Source of the DNA: Bacteroidota bacterium | GTDB taxonomy: Bacteria > Bacteroidota > Bacteroidia > AKYH767-A > OLB10 | Length of the DNA: 64,000 nucleotides | Direction of reading: 5' to 3' | Assembly: GCA_016713525.1 (NCBI GenBank) | Contig: JADJOZ010000001.1 | Location: 791,504 to 855,503, forward strand | Notes under the pieces: generated by a model | Seen by the model: the letters and a program-made list of their open reading frames with translations, nothing else | Database searches by the model: none | Told to the model about the DNA's origin: nothing | Shown here: one piece after another, positions 48,390 to 60,769 of the stretch | Layout of the letters: every line of letters begins with the position of its first letter | Numbering within the stretch: the stretch's first letter is position 1 | Made by a program: the position numbers and the translations under genes

Positions 48390-49690
48390 TATTGCCGGTT
48401 TTTCATTTGTCCGGATGAGCTTTTAGAGCGATCGAAAGTAAGGAGAAGCAGAAAGATAATCAAAAATGGTAATGCCTGAGCTTTATATCTGACAATTGCA
48501 CCCAAAATTGGTGTGACCAAACCTATAATCATATAAGAACTCACAACAAAATAGAGACATAACCAGGGCAATGCTTTGTTACTGATCAACTGCCATTTAG
48601 CTTTGAAAAGGGTCCATATAATTAAAAGTAAAATACATGTGTTTTCAACTGCTGAAAGCGTCATCATAGCTGATCCTGAGTCGGTTATAAATGGTCTGGT
48701 CAAACTTGTAATAAAACCCAAAGGAGCCATCAGAAGAATGTGGAAAAAATCGGGTTTGATCACAGGAATATCGATATAAGAAGCTGCTCCTGAATTTTTA
48801 CCCAAATCAATAAATGAAGCTTGCTTTCGGGCAAGTAATTCAGGGATATCCCATTCAGGTATGAGCAACTGGATAACATAGATGAGGCACAGAAAAATCA
48901 ATCCCATGACTATAAAAGCTTTAGGACCTTTTAATTTACCTGAAGCTGCTAAGTACCAAGCCGGTAATGCAGGAAGAATCAGTAAAAAGGAATGAAATTT
49001 AGTAATCATCAACAGAAAAAGGGAAAAAGTAAATAGGGCGACCCATTCAAAATTAGTTTTCTTGTCGACAATAATTTTATCAAAAGTGTACAAGGTGAAT
49101 CCCAATGAAAAAAATACCAAAGCATCTTTTAAAAGGCCTGATCCCCAAAACAATACAGATGGCATTAATAAAAAAACCAAAAATATTGGTTTCGTTAAGT
49201 GAGGGAATTCTCTTGAAATTACTTTTGTAATGGCAACCATCCCCGCAAGGGAAAGAAAACAGATAAAAACTACATGCACATAGTAATACCCTGACGATAA
49301 AAACCGAAGCATGGTATTCAATCTGATCATTGTACGATTATCATTAAACGGACTAAATGTATCGTACCAATTAGTCATTTGATTGCTGACAATAATTGCT
49401 TCAGGTGTTTGCGAACCTATGCCGGTGAACAGCCTGAAAAATGTGGATGGGTCAGTAAAAATCAGATTAAATAATATTCTGCTGTCATCAAAAAATTTAA
49501 AAGTATCTGCGGTCAGACGGTCGGTGTAGTAGTAGGTATAGACAAATCCGACGCCTGTTCCGGCCAGTATTTTCAAAATTAATCCGACTTTAATCCACTG
49601 AACGGGAATGCCTTCAATTTTGAAGAAATTATATTTTCCGATCAGGAAAACAAACAAAGATGAATAGGCAATAACAAGTAGAATTTCCAC
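48389..49690 (-). CDS. Uncharacterised polytopic membrane protein, tandem copy 2
   Basis: A 433-residue paralog of the downstream gene, with the same layout: FNDNRTMIRLNTMLRFLSSGYYYVHVVF, RPFITDSGSAMM and GAIVRYKAQALPFLIIFLLL. The two products are about the same length and clearly arose by tandem duplication. Function unknown; a role in envelope glycan assembly is a guess. The gene is divergent from purL across a 110-bp gap. Confidence 0.72.
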   Translation of the reverse strand: MEILLVIAYSSLFVFLIGKYNFFKIEGIPVQWIKVGLILKILAGTGVGFVYTYYYTDRLTADTFKFFDDSRILFNLIFTDPSTFFRLFTGIGSQTPEAIIVSNQMTNWYDTFSPFNDNRTMIRLNTMLRFLSSGYYYVHVVFICFLSLAGMVAITKVISREFPHLTKPIFLVFLLMPSVLFWGSGLLKDALVFFSLGFTLYTFDKIIVDKKTNFEWVALFTFSLFLLMITKFHSFLLILPALPAWYLAASGKLKGPKAFIVMGLIFLCLIYVIQLLIPEWDIPELLARKQASFIDLGKNSGAASYIDIPVIKPDFFHILLMAPLGFITSLTRPFITDSGSAMMTLSAVENTCILLLIIWTLFKAKWQLISNKALPWLCLYFVVSSYMIIGLVTPILGAIVRYKAQALPFLIIFLLLLTFDRSKSSSGQMKNRQ

Positions 49691-49800
49691 TTAATAGCAG
49701 GCATGAAATGAATTAATGAACAGTGTTAACGAACCGGTAACCGGATGCGGAATTATATTTACTTTTGCATGCAAATAACCGAAAATAATCCTTAAATACA

Positions 49801-52040
49801 ATGAATAATACCGCCGAAGCGGGTGTTGTAACACTTGAAACCGCAAGGAAACTTGGACTTTTACCTGAAGAATTTGAAAAAATCAGGCAAATTTTGGGCA
49901 GAACACCCAATTTTACTGAATTGAGTATATTTTCTGTAATGTGGTCAGAGCACTGTTCCTACAAAATTCCATTACCTGGTTAAAAACACTTCCTAAAGAA
50001 GGACCGCATATGCTTGCCAAAGCAGGTGAAGAAAATGCCGGTTTGGTGGCCATTGGGGATGGACTTGCGTGTGCTTTCAAAATAGAATCGCACAATCATC
50101 CATCAGCAATTGAGCCTTATCAAGGCGCAGCAACCGGTGTGGGTGGAATCAATCGTGATATTTTTACCATGGGTGCACGTCCAATTGCTCAGTTGAATTC
50201 ATTGCGCTTTGGATCCATCGATTCTGATCGGACTAAATGGCTCATGAAAGGTGTGGTCAAAGGTATTGGTGATTATGGAAATGCTTTTGGTGTTCCTACA
50301 GTTGGTGGTGAAGTATTTTTTGATGAATGTTATAATGTTAACATATTGGTAAATGCCATGTCGGTTGGTATTGTCGAAACCGGTAAAACGGTAAGCGCAA
50401 TTTCCGAAGGTGTTGGAAATCCGGTTTTTATAGTAGGATCGGCAACAGGTAAAGATGGTATTCACGGAGCTACGTTCGCTTCCGGAGATTTACACGATGA
50501 TTCTCATGAAGATTTACCAGCAGTTCAGGTTGGAGACCCTTTTCAGGAGAAATTATTGCTTGAGGCCACATTAGAAGTGATAGCAACAGGCGGTGTAGTA
50601 GGCATGCAGGATATGGGTGCTGCCGGCATCATATGTTCTACTTCTGAAATGTCGGCGAAAGGCAAACATGGCATGGTAATTTATCTAGATAAAGTACCAA
50701 CCCGTCAGAAGAATATGGAAGGGTGGGAGATACTGCTTTCTGAATCTCAGGAACGTATGTTGGTAGTAGCTAAAAAAGGATTTGAAGAGCAGGTTCAGGC
50801 TGTATTTGATAAGTGGGATCTGAACTGTACACAAATAGGTGAGGTGACTGCAGGTGATCGCTTGCATTTTATGATGAACGGTGAGAAAATTGCTGATGTT
50901 CCTGCTAATGAATTAGTGCTGGGTGGAGGTGCTCCTGTTTATACCCGTGAATACAAGGAGCCTGCATATGTTCAGCAAATTAAAAAATACAATGCAAGCT
51001 CCGTTCCGGTGCCATCTGATATGGTAGAAGTGGCTAAATTTTTAGCATCTCACCCGAATATAGCAAGTAAGCGCTGGATTTACAACCAGTATGATTCTAT
51101 GGTTGGTACCATTAATATGAGTACCAATCGCCCTGCAGATGCAGCAGTAGTTGCAGTTCGAGGCTCTGCAAAAGGTTTGGCAATGACAGTTGACTGCAAT
51201 GCGAGATATGTAAATGCAGATCCTTTTACTGGATGTGCAATTGCAGTTGCTGAGGCAGCAAGAAATATTTCCTGTACAGGAGGTGTTCCATCGGCATTTA
51301 CCAATTGCCTTAACTTTGGAAACCCTTATAATCCGGAAGTGTATTGGCAATTTGTGAATGCAATAAAAGGTATGGGAGCAGCATGCATCCGATTTGAGAC
51401 GCCTGTTACCGGTGGTAATGTGAGCTTTTATAATCAGTCGGTTATCAATGGTGAAGAAGTTCCTGTTTTTCCAACTCCAACCATTGGTATGATAGGTATT
51501 CTGGAAGACAGAAAAAAGATGATGACCCTGCATTTCAAAGATGCCGGTCACCATATATTTTTGTTAGGTAAGAGCACTGATGATATTGGATGTTCAGAAT
51601 ATTTGTATTCATATCATAAAGTGAAATATTCTACGGCACCTGTTTTTGATCTTGAAGAAGAATTTGCAGTTCAGAAATTAATCCGTGAACTGATTGCCAT
51701 GAATCTGGTTTCAAGTGCACATGATGTTTCTGATGGTGGTTTATTTATCAGTTTACTGGAATCGGCTATGGCCGGAAAGAAAGGTTTTGCCATTTCTACT
51801 GATGAAGATTACCGTAAGGATGCTTTTCTTTTCGGCGAATCTCAGGGTAGAATCGTGGTATCTGTTTCTGAAGATCAACTCGATGCCTTTACAGAGATGG
51901 TTGCAGATTCCGGCCTGGAATTCATGAATCTGGGTGAAACAACTGAAGAAGCAATCACTGTAGATGATGAGAATTTCGGATTGGTATCAGATTTCAGAAT
52001 GGTCTATGAAAATGCAATTGCATCAAAAATGAATGCCTGA
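49801..52040 (+). CDS. purL: Phosphoribosylformylglycinamidine synthase subunit PurL (one frameshift)
   Basis: Catalyses the ATP-dependent FGAR to FGAM step of purine synthesis. The N-terminus ends with MWSEHCSYK, after which the frame breaks in the A4 run 49963-49966. One more A gives YKNSITWLKTLPKEGP and a 746-residue small-type PurL. Further signatures are IESHNHPSAIEPYQGAATG, MGARP and SAHDVSDGGL. The glutaminase (PurQ) would be encoded elsewhere. The -7-like TACTTTTG at 49760-49767 may be its promoter. The break is almost surely a sequence error, since purL is central. Confidence 0.95.
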
Positions 52041-52059
52041 AATTAATAGCTATTAAAAA

Positions 52060-52764
52060 ATGATAAAGAATCTTAAATTATGCATGTGGTGCTTGTTGGG
52101 TTTGACATTGCCTGCTTTGGCACAAGATGATCAGGTCACCGGAAAACATTACTGGAAGTCGGGTTCTGAATTTATTTTTTCGCTGGGAGATGTAGATGCC
52201 GGAGCTGTTTCAACTTCACCAATTATGCGCTTCTCAGGATTCTTCCATTTGCAGCAGGAGTTGCATTACGATTTCAATCAATCTTTCGGCTTTTATACCG
52301 GAATTGGAATCAGAAATGTGGGGATGATAAATGAGTTAAACGATTCACTGAAATTGAAACAGCGCGCTTATGGATTGGGCGTTCCGGTTGCTATTAAAGT
52401 TGGTAATTTGAATGGTTTTCACGTGTCAGCAGGAGCTGAAGCAGAATTATTTTTTCACTATAAGCAGAAGCTCTTTTATGATGATGAAAAATTCAAACAG
52501 GATGAATGGTTCTCAGATCGGATAAATTTATTCAACCCCTCTGTTTTTCTGGAATTAAATTCCCGTAAGGGAAGTTATATCCGTTTCAAATATTATCTGT
52601 TGGACTTCTTAGTTGCGGATAAACAGGTTGTAAAGTTGTTTGGCACAAAGTATCCTTATTTTCCTGAGAGCAGCAAGTTATTTTATGTTTCAATCGGCAC
52701 AAAGCTGATTCCTGACAAAAACCGCAGAAAACGTGGATCACAAAATACCTCAGCAGGACTCTGA
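52060..52764 (+). CDS. Putative outer-membrane beta-barrel protein
   Basis: A 234-residue protein with a signal peptide ending at PALAQ and alternating strands: SFGFYTGIGIRNVGMI, AYGLGVPVAIKVGN and SYIRFKYYLLDFL. This resembles the OMP_b-brl/PorT-like small barrels of Bacteroidota, but I cannot assign it more precisely. It starts 19 bp after purL and is probably cotranscribed. Confidence 0.68.
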   Translation: MIKNLKLCMWCLLGLTLPALAQDDQVTGKHYWKSGSEFIFSLGDVDAGAVSTSPIMRFSGFFHLQQELHYDFNQSFGFYTGIGIRNVGMINELNDSLKLKQRAYGLGVPVAIKVGNLNGFHVSAGAEAELFFHYKQKLFYDDEKFKQDEWFSDRINLFNPSVFLELNSRKGSYIRFKYYLLDFLVADKQVVKLFGTKYPYFPESSKLFYVSIGTKLIPDKNRRKRGSQNTSAGL

Positions 52765-52797
52765 TCATAATAAACCTACCTGGTAAACAATCCTTAA

Positions 52798-53493
52798 ATG
52801 TTCAAAAAAATCATTCGGTTTCTTTTTCGAATTACACTTTGGTTTTTGGGGATATCGGTGGGTTTGGTAATTCTTTATCGTTTTGTACCTCCTCCTGTAA
52901 CACCTTTAATGGTGATACGGGTTTTCGAGCAGGCATTTGATGAAAAGCGGGACGTTCGGCTATATAAGGATTGGGTTTCGCTGGATGAAATGTCGCCTTC
53001 TATGCCACTTGCGGTAATAACATCTGAGGACCAGAAATTTGAAGAACATTTTGGATTTGATCTGGAAGCTATTGAAAAGGCACAAAAATATAATGCCCGG
53101 CATAAGGGAAAAAAGGTCAAAGGTGCAAGCACTATAAGTCAGCAGACTGCAAAAAATGTTTTCCTTTGGCCTCAACGATCTTATGTTCGGAAGGCTTTTG
53201 AGGTATATTTTACTTTTTTGATTGAACTTATCTGGAGTAAGGAGCGGATTATAGAGGTGTACCTCAATGTAATTGAAATGGGAGATGGAGTTTATGGTGC
53301 CGAAGCAGCTGCACAGCAGTATTTTGGCAAACCGGTCTCAAGGCTTAACGACAATGAAGCTGCATTGATAGCAGCCTGTTTACCGAATCCATTACGATGG
53401 AAGCCATCGAAACCTACAAAATACATTCAGAAAAAAAGAAACTGGATAGTTAGGCATATGCGGATGGCGGAAAAGCCTGAATTTTCGAATTAA
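52798..53493 (+). CDS. mtgA: Monofunctional peptidoglycan glycosyltransferase
   Basis: A 231-residue GT51 enzyme with one N-terminal membrane helix and no transpeptidase domain. The catalytic Glu is E77 in TSEDQKFEEHFGFD. Other family motifs are KGASTISQQTAKNVFLWP, WSKERIIEVYLNVIEMGDGVYGAEAAAQ and LIAACLPNPLRW. It polymerises lipid II into glycan strands. Its stop codon overlaps that of the convergent gene. Confidence 0.96.
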   Translation: MFKKIIRFLFRITLWFLGISVGLVILYRFVPPPVTPLMVIRVFEQAFDEKRDVRLYKDWVSLDEMSPSMPLAVITSEDQKFEEHFGFDLEAIEKAQKYNARHKGKKVKGASTISQQTAKNVFLWPQRSYVRKAFEVYFTFLIELIWSKERIIEVYLNVIEMGDGVYGAEAAAQQYFGKPVSRLNDNEAALIAACLPNPLRWKPSKPTKYIQKKRNWIVRHMRMAEKPEFSN

Positions 53494-54041
53494 AAACCGG
53501 CGTTGATTCCGATTCTGATTATCGGGTTCTGGTAAGGTGAATATTGTTCTTCGGTGAGATTCCACAGAAGCATCAGCACCAAAGAGGCATTTGCCCCGAT
53601 TTCCTGAGCATAACCACCACCGACTAACACGCTTGAAATGTTGTCACGGACTAATTCATAATTACCGCCGGTGACGGTTTCAGGTACTTCCAGGTTCAGC
53701 ATTTCATATTCAGAATGAACAAACAGATGATCCATTACGAAATATCTTCCAAATACACGTCCACCATAGATTGATGTTTCGTATTTCAGGTAGGCATCCT
53801 TATATTTGTAATAGATATAAGTAGCGCCTATTCCAGCATGCAGTTTATCTGTAATTTTGTAACCTACCAGGGGTGAAACATCTATATAAGTAAGGTTGCC
53901 GAATTGTAAACCGAGATTACCTCCGAAGAAAATCCGGTCCATAAAGGGTGTTTTAGGTTCATCCTGAGCTAATGCAGGGAAGGAAAATGTGGTAATTAGC
54001 AGTGACAAACCACCTAGCAGCTTTCCGATATTCATCATCAT
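53490..54041 (-). CDS. Putative outer-membrane protein
   Basis: A 183-residue protein with a signal peptide ending at PALAQ. The short barrel-like body has IFFGGNLGLQFGNLTYIDVSPLVGYKI and GIGATYIYYKYKD and ends at IRIGINAGF with a terminal Phe. It is typical of small Bacteroidota outer-membrane proteins of unknown function. A -7-like TATATTTG lies at 54055-54062 on the minus strand, but with no TTTG at good spacing. Confidence 0.68.
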   Translation of the reverse strand: MMMNIGKLLGGLSLLITTFSFPALAQDEPKTPFMDRIFFGGNLGLQFGNLTYIDVSPLVGYKITDKLHAGIGATYIYYKYKDAYLKYETSIYGGRVFGRYFVMDHLFVHSEYEMLNLEVPETVTGGNYELVRDNISSVLVGGGYAQEIGANASLVLMLLWNLTEEQYSPYQNPIIRIGINAGF

Positions 54042-54115
54042 TAAATAGTTTATGCAAATATAAGTTTTAGTTTCACGACAGAAGCGTAACCATAACGTAA
54101 AAAACGACAGGAATA

Positions 54116-54820
54116 ATGAACATAATAATCACAGGGGCATCATCAGGGATTGGATACGCAACGGCACGGCGGTTTGCGGCAGAGCCGGGAAATCTGATTT
54201 TTGCCCTGGCCAGGAGTGGGGATAAACTGGCGGCATTGAGTGCTGAAGCCGGAAAAAGCAGGATAATTCCTGTAGTACAGGATATAACTGACTTCACATT
54301 TACCCGGTTGGAAGCTGTTTTACAACAGGAAGGGGTATCACATATAGATATATTGATTCACAATGCCGGGTATTTAGTGAACAAGCCATTTGAGGAATTA
54401 GCAGCAGCTGACTGGCATACTATATATAATGTAAATGTGATAGGAACAGCCATGTTGACCCGTCATTTGGTTCCACGAATGGGAGGGAATGGAGAAAATC
54501 ACACCCATATTGTAATTATTGGAAGCATTGGCGGGGTAAATGGGAGTTCCAAATTCCCGGGATTATCGGCATATAGTAGCAGTAAGGGAGCGGTTTCGGT
54601 GCTGGCGGAATGCCTTGCGGAGGAGTTTCGTGGTCGTGGGATCAGTGTAAACTGCCTTGCATTGGGCGCAGTTGAGACAGAAATGTTGTCAAAAGCCTTC
54701 CCCGGATACGTTCCAAAAACGAAATCTTCGGAGGCCGCCGGGTACATTTATGACTTTTCTGTGGGTGGTTGGCGTCATTTTAATGGCAAAATACTAGAAG
54801 TTTCGACCACAAATCCATAA
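54116..54820 (+). CDS. SDR family oxidoreductase with elevated GC
   Basis: A 234-residue SDR: TGASSGIGYATARRF, HNAGYLVN and catalytic YxxxK in AYSSSKGAVSVLAE, then LALGAVETEM. The C-terminus is normal. By eye, GC content is near 50 percent, against the mid-to-high 30s in the neighbours, which could mean recent transfer or highly expressed codon use. Substrate unknown. It is the last gene before the rRNA promoters. Confidence 0.88.
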   Translation: MNIIITGASSGIGYATARRFAAEPGNLIFALARSGDKLAALSAEAGKSRIIPVVQDITDFTFTRLEAVLQQEGVSHIDILIHNAGYLVNKPFEELAAADWHTIYNVNVIGTAMLTRHLVPRMGGNGENHTHIVIIGSIGGVNGSSKFPGLSAYSSSKGAVSVLAECLAEEFRGRGISVNCLALGAVETEMLSKAFPGYVPKTKSSEAAGYIYDFSVGGWRHFNGKILEVSTTNP

Positions 54821-54910
54821 AAAAGCAAAGATTTTATGCAGTCTATATTATTGTATAACAATTAATTAACACTGTGTTCATAACTCATTTGAATATTTTT
54901 TACAAAAATG

Positions 54911-54941
54911 TTTGCAGGATGGAAAACTCGTTATACATTTG
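54911..54941 (+). promoter_or_regulatory. rRNA operon promoter P1
   Basis: TTTG (54911-54914), exactly 19 bp, then TACATTTG (54934-54941): a perfect TTTG-N19-TAnnTTTG. It lies about 280 bp before 16S. Confidence 0.72.
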
Positions 54942-55014
54942 CAACCCCAATAAACACATACTGGGTTTTAAACAAATCGTGTTTAAATAAGACAAAAAAA
55001 TATTTTCAAAAAAG

Positions 55015-55045
55015 TTTGGAAGTTACAAAAGAGTAAGTACCTTTG
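55015..55045 (+). promoter_or_regulatory. rRNA operon promoter P2
   Basis: TTTG (55015-55018), exactly 19 bp, then TACCTTTG (55038-55045). The second perfect match in tandem, 104 bp after P1, both leading toward 16S. The -7 elements are followed by similar CAnCCCC sequence, which suggests a shared initiation region. Confidence 0.75.
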
Positions 55046-55139
55046 CAGCCCCGAATTGGAAATAACAATTGACATTATATACTTCACGGGTAACACCGGG
55101 GAGGGTAAACATATAATAAACGTTCTTTGAAGGATTGTA

Positions 55140-55153
55140 GGAAATAACAAGCC
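55140..55153 (+). other. 5' arm of pre-16S processing stem
   Basis: GGAAATAACAAGCC is exactly complementary to 56761-56774 (GGCTTGTTATTTCC) just past 16S. The pair would form the long stem cut by RNase III in pre-16S. Confidence 0.8.
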
Positions 55154-55218
55154 AAGTTCAGATTCCTTAGGGAAGAAGAACTACAAGTAGAAAAGCTAGA
55201 GCATATTAAATAAACTTT

Positions 55219-56742
<1,524 letters not shown>

Positions 56743-56905
56743 TAGAGTCTTTTCATCTTAGGCTTGTTATTTCCTTAATTCTTCTTACATGATGCCGGAA
56801 CCCATAACGAGAGTTACAGTGGCTCATCAACTGATGCACGAGTAGGTTTGGTCAAATTGTTCAAGGTTCCTTCAGGAATCCCAAACTCTCTCTCCAAATC
56901 CAAAT

Positions 56906-56980
56906 AGTCCCGTAGCTCAGCTTGGTTAGAGCACTACACTGATAATGTAGGGGTCAGCAGTTCAAATCTGCTCGGGACTA
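56906..56980 (+). tRNA. tRNA-Ile (GAT)
   Basis: The acceptor AGTCCCG pairs with CGGGACT. Anticodon stem CTACA/TGTAG, loop CTGATAA with anticodon GAT at 56941-56943, T-arm with TTCAAAT loop. No encoded CCA. Usual position between 16S and tRNA-Ala. Confidence 0.96.
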
Positions 56981-57045
56981 CATTCTTCGTTCCGCACAAT
57001 CAGAATATCTTTTATTCTGATTATCACGTAACAAAAAAATTTAAT

Positions 57046-57119
57046 GGGGGTTTAGCTCAGCTGGCTAGAGCGACTGCCTTGCACGCAGTAGGTCAACGGT
57101 TCGACTCCGTTAACCTCCA
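57046..57119 (+). tRNA. tRNA-Ala (TGC)
   Basis: The acceptor GGGGGTT pairs with AACCTCC (one G-U). Anticodon loop CTTGCAC with TGC at 57080-57082, T-arm AACGG-TTCGACT-CCGTT. No encoded CCA. Its T-arm and 3' acceptor strand are the source of the downstream repeat array, and its last ten bases can pair with 57129-57138. Confidence 0.96.
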
Positions 57120-57396
57120 CATTAAACCGGAGGTTAACCGGAAAAAGTAAATTCTGCAACGGCAGAAATATAAATTGAAATTATAAGGACAACGGTTCTC
57201 CCGATAGCTATCGGGATCGTTAACCTCCACATTAAACCGGAGGTTAACCGGAAAAAGTAAATTCTGCAACGGCAGAATAAAAATTGAAATTATAAGGACA
57301 ACGGTTCTCCCGATAGCTATCGGGACCGTTAACCTCACATTAAACCGGAGGTTAACCGAAAAGTAAATTCTGCAACGGCAGAATTATAAATTGAAA
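57109..57396 (+). repeat. Tandem ~110-bp repeats in the 16S-23S spacer, derived from the tRNA-Ala 3' end
   Basis: Two and a half direct copies start at 57109, 57219 and 57328 (periods 110 and 109 bp, the last about 69 bp). Each copy has three inverted repeats. The first is GTTAACCTCC / GGAGGTTAAC with a 10-nt loop (shortened in copy 3), where GTTAACCTCC equals the tRNA-Ala 3' end. The second is ATTCTGC-AACG-GCAGAAT. The third, at the boundary, is the palindrome TCCCGATAGCTATCGGGA (57199-57216, 57308-57325). The sequence around the palindrome reads AACGGTTC-palindrome-CGTTAACC, so each junction is the tRNA-Ala T-arm with its loop replaced. Confidence 0.92.
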
Positions 57397-57400
57397 TACA

Positions 57401-57461
57401 GAATTATGGCCCGATGGGGGTAAACAACTCAGGTTGTTAATGGTTCGAGTCCATATTATTC
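57401..57461 (+). other. tRNA-like remnant or structured spacer RNA
   Basis: Directly after the repeat array, a stretch resembles the later half of a tRNA. A hairpin, AACAAC-TCAG-GTTGTT, is followed by a T-arm-like ATGG-TTCGAGT-CCAT. GAAT-TATGG at the start can pair with CCATA-ATTC at the end. At ~61 nt it is too short for a working tRNA and no D-arm is convincing. It may be a decayed tRNA; low confidence. Confidence 0.35.
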
Positions 57462-57542
57462 ACTAATCTCTTGGAGGTTAGCAGGCTGTTATCGAATACC
57501 TGCAAACCGCAAAAACCAATTGATGAAGTTCTTTGACATATT

Positions 57543-57564
57543 GAAAGAAAACATATTGAACATC
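57543..57564 (+). other. 5' arm of pre-23S processing stem
   Basis: A 22-nt segment that pairs with 60476-60497 past the 23S 3' end, with 21 Watson-Crick pairs and one G-U. It is the expected RNase III stem of pre-23S. Confidence 0.82.
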
Positions 57565-57589
57565 ACTGCAAAATAATGCAATGATAAGA

Positions 57590-60468
<2,879 letters not shown>

Positions 60469-60542
60469 ATACTGGGATGTTCAATGTGTTTTCTTTCTCT
60501 AAATGTCATATACGTATTTTGGCTTTCGGCCAATCTCTTATT

Positions 60543-60652
<110 letters not shown>

Positions 60653-60660
60653 AATTTTAA

Positions 60661-60696
60661 AAAGCCTCATTTCGAAAGAAATGAGGCTTTTTTTTT
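60661..60696 (+). terminator. rRNA operon terminator
   Basis: AAAGCCTCATTTC / GAAATGAGGCTTT, a perfect 13-bp stem with a GAAA tetraloop and a long T-run, just after 5S. Confidence 0.95.
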
Positions 60697-60769
60697 ATCC
60701 AGTAAAACTAATTTCCTTTCTCCTCCCCACCACAGCTTTCTCTATAGGTTTTTTCCGATATTTGTACCA

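Noticed and set aside
57093..57338. Minus-strand open frame of 81 codons
   Set aside because: It simply reads across the tandem spacer repeats, so its peptide is internally repetitive; no start signal or family match.
57109..57396. CRISPR array in the rRNA spacer
   Set aside because: Only two and a half contiguous copies of a 110-bp unit, no unique spacers between them and no cas genes nearby; the units trace to tRNA-Ala.
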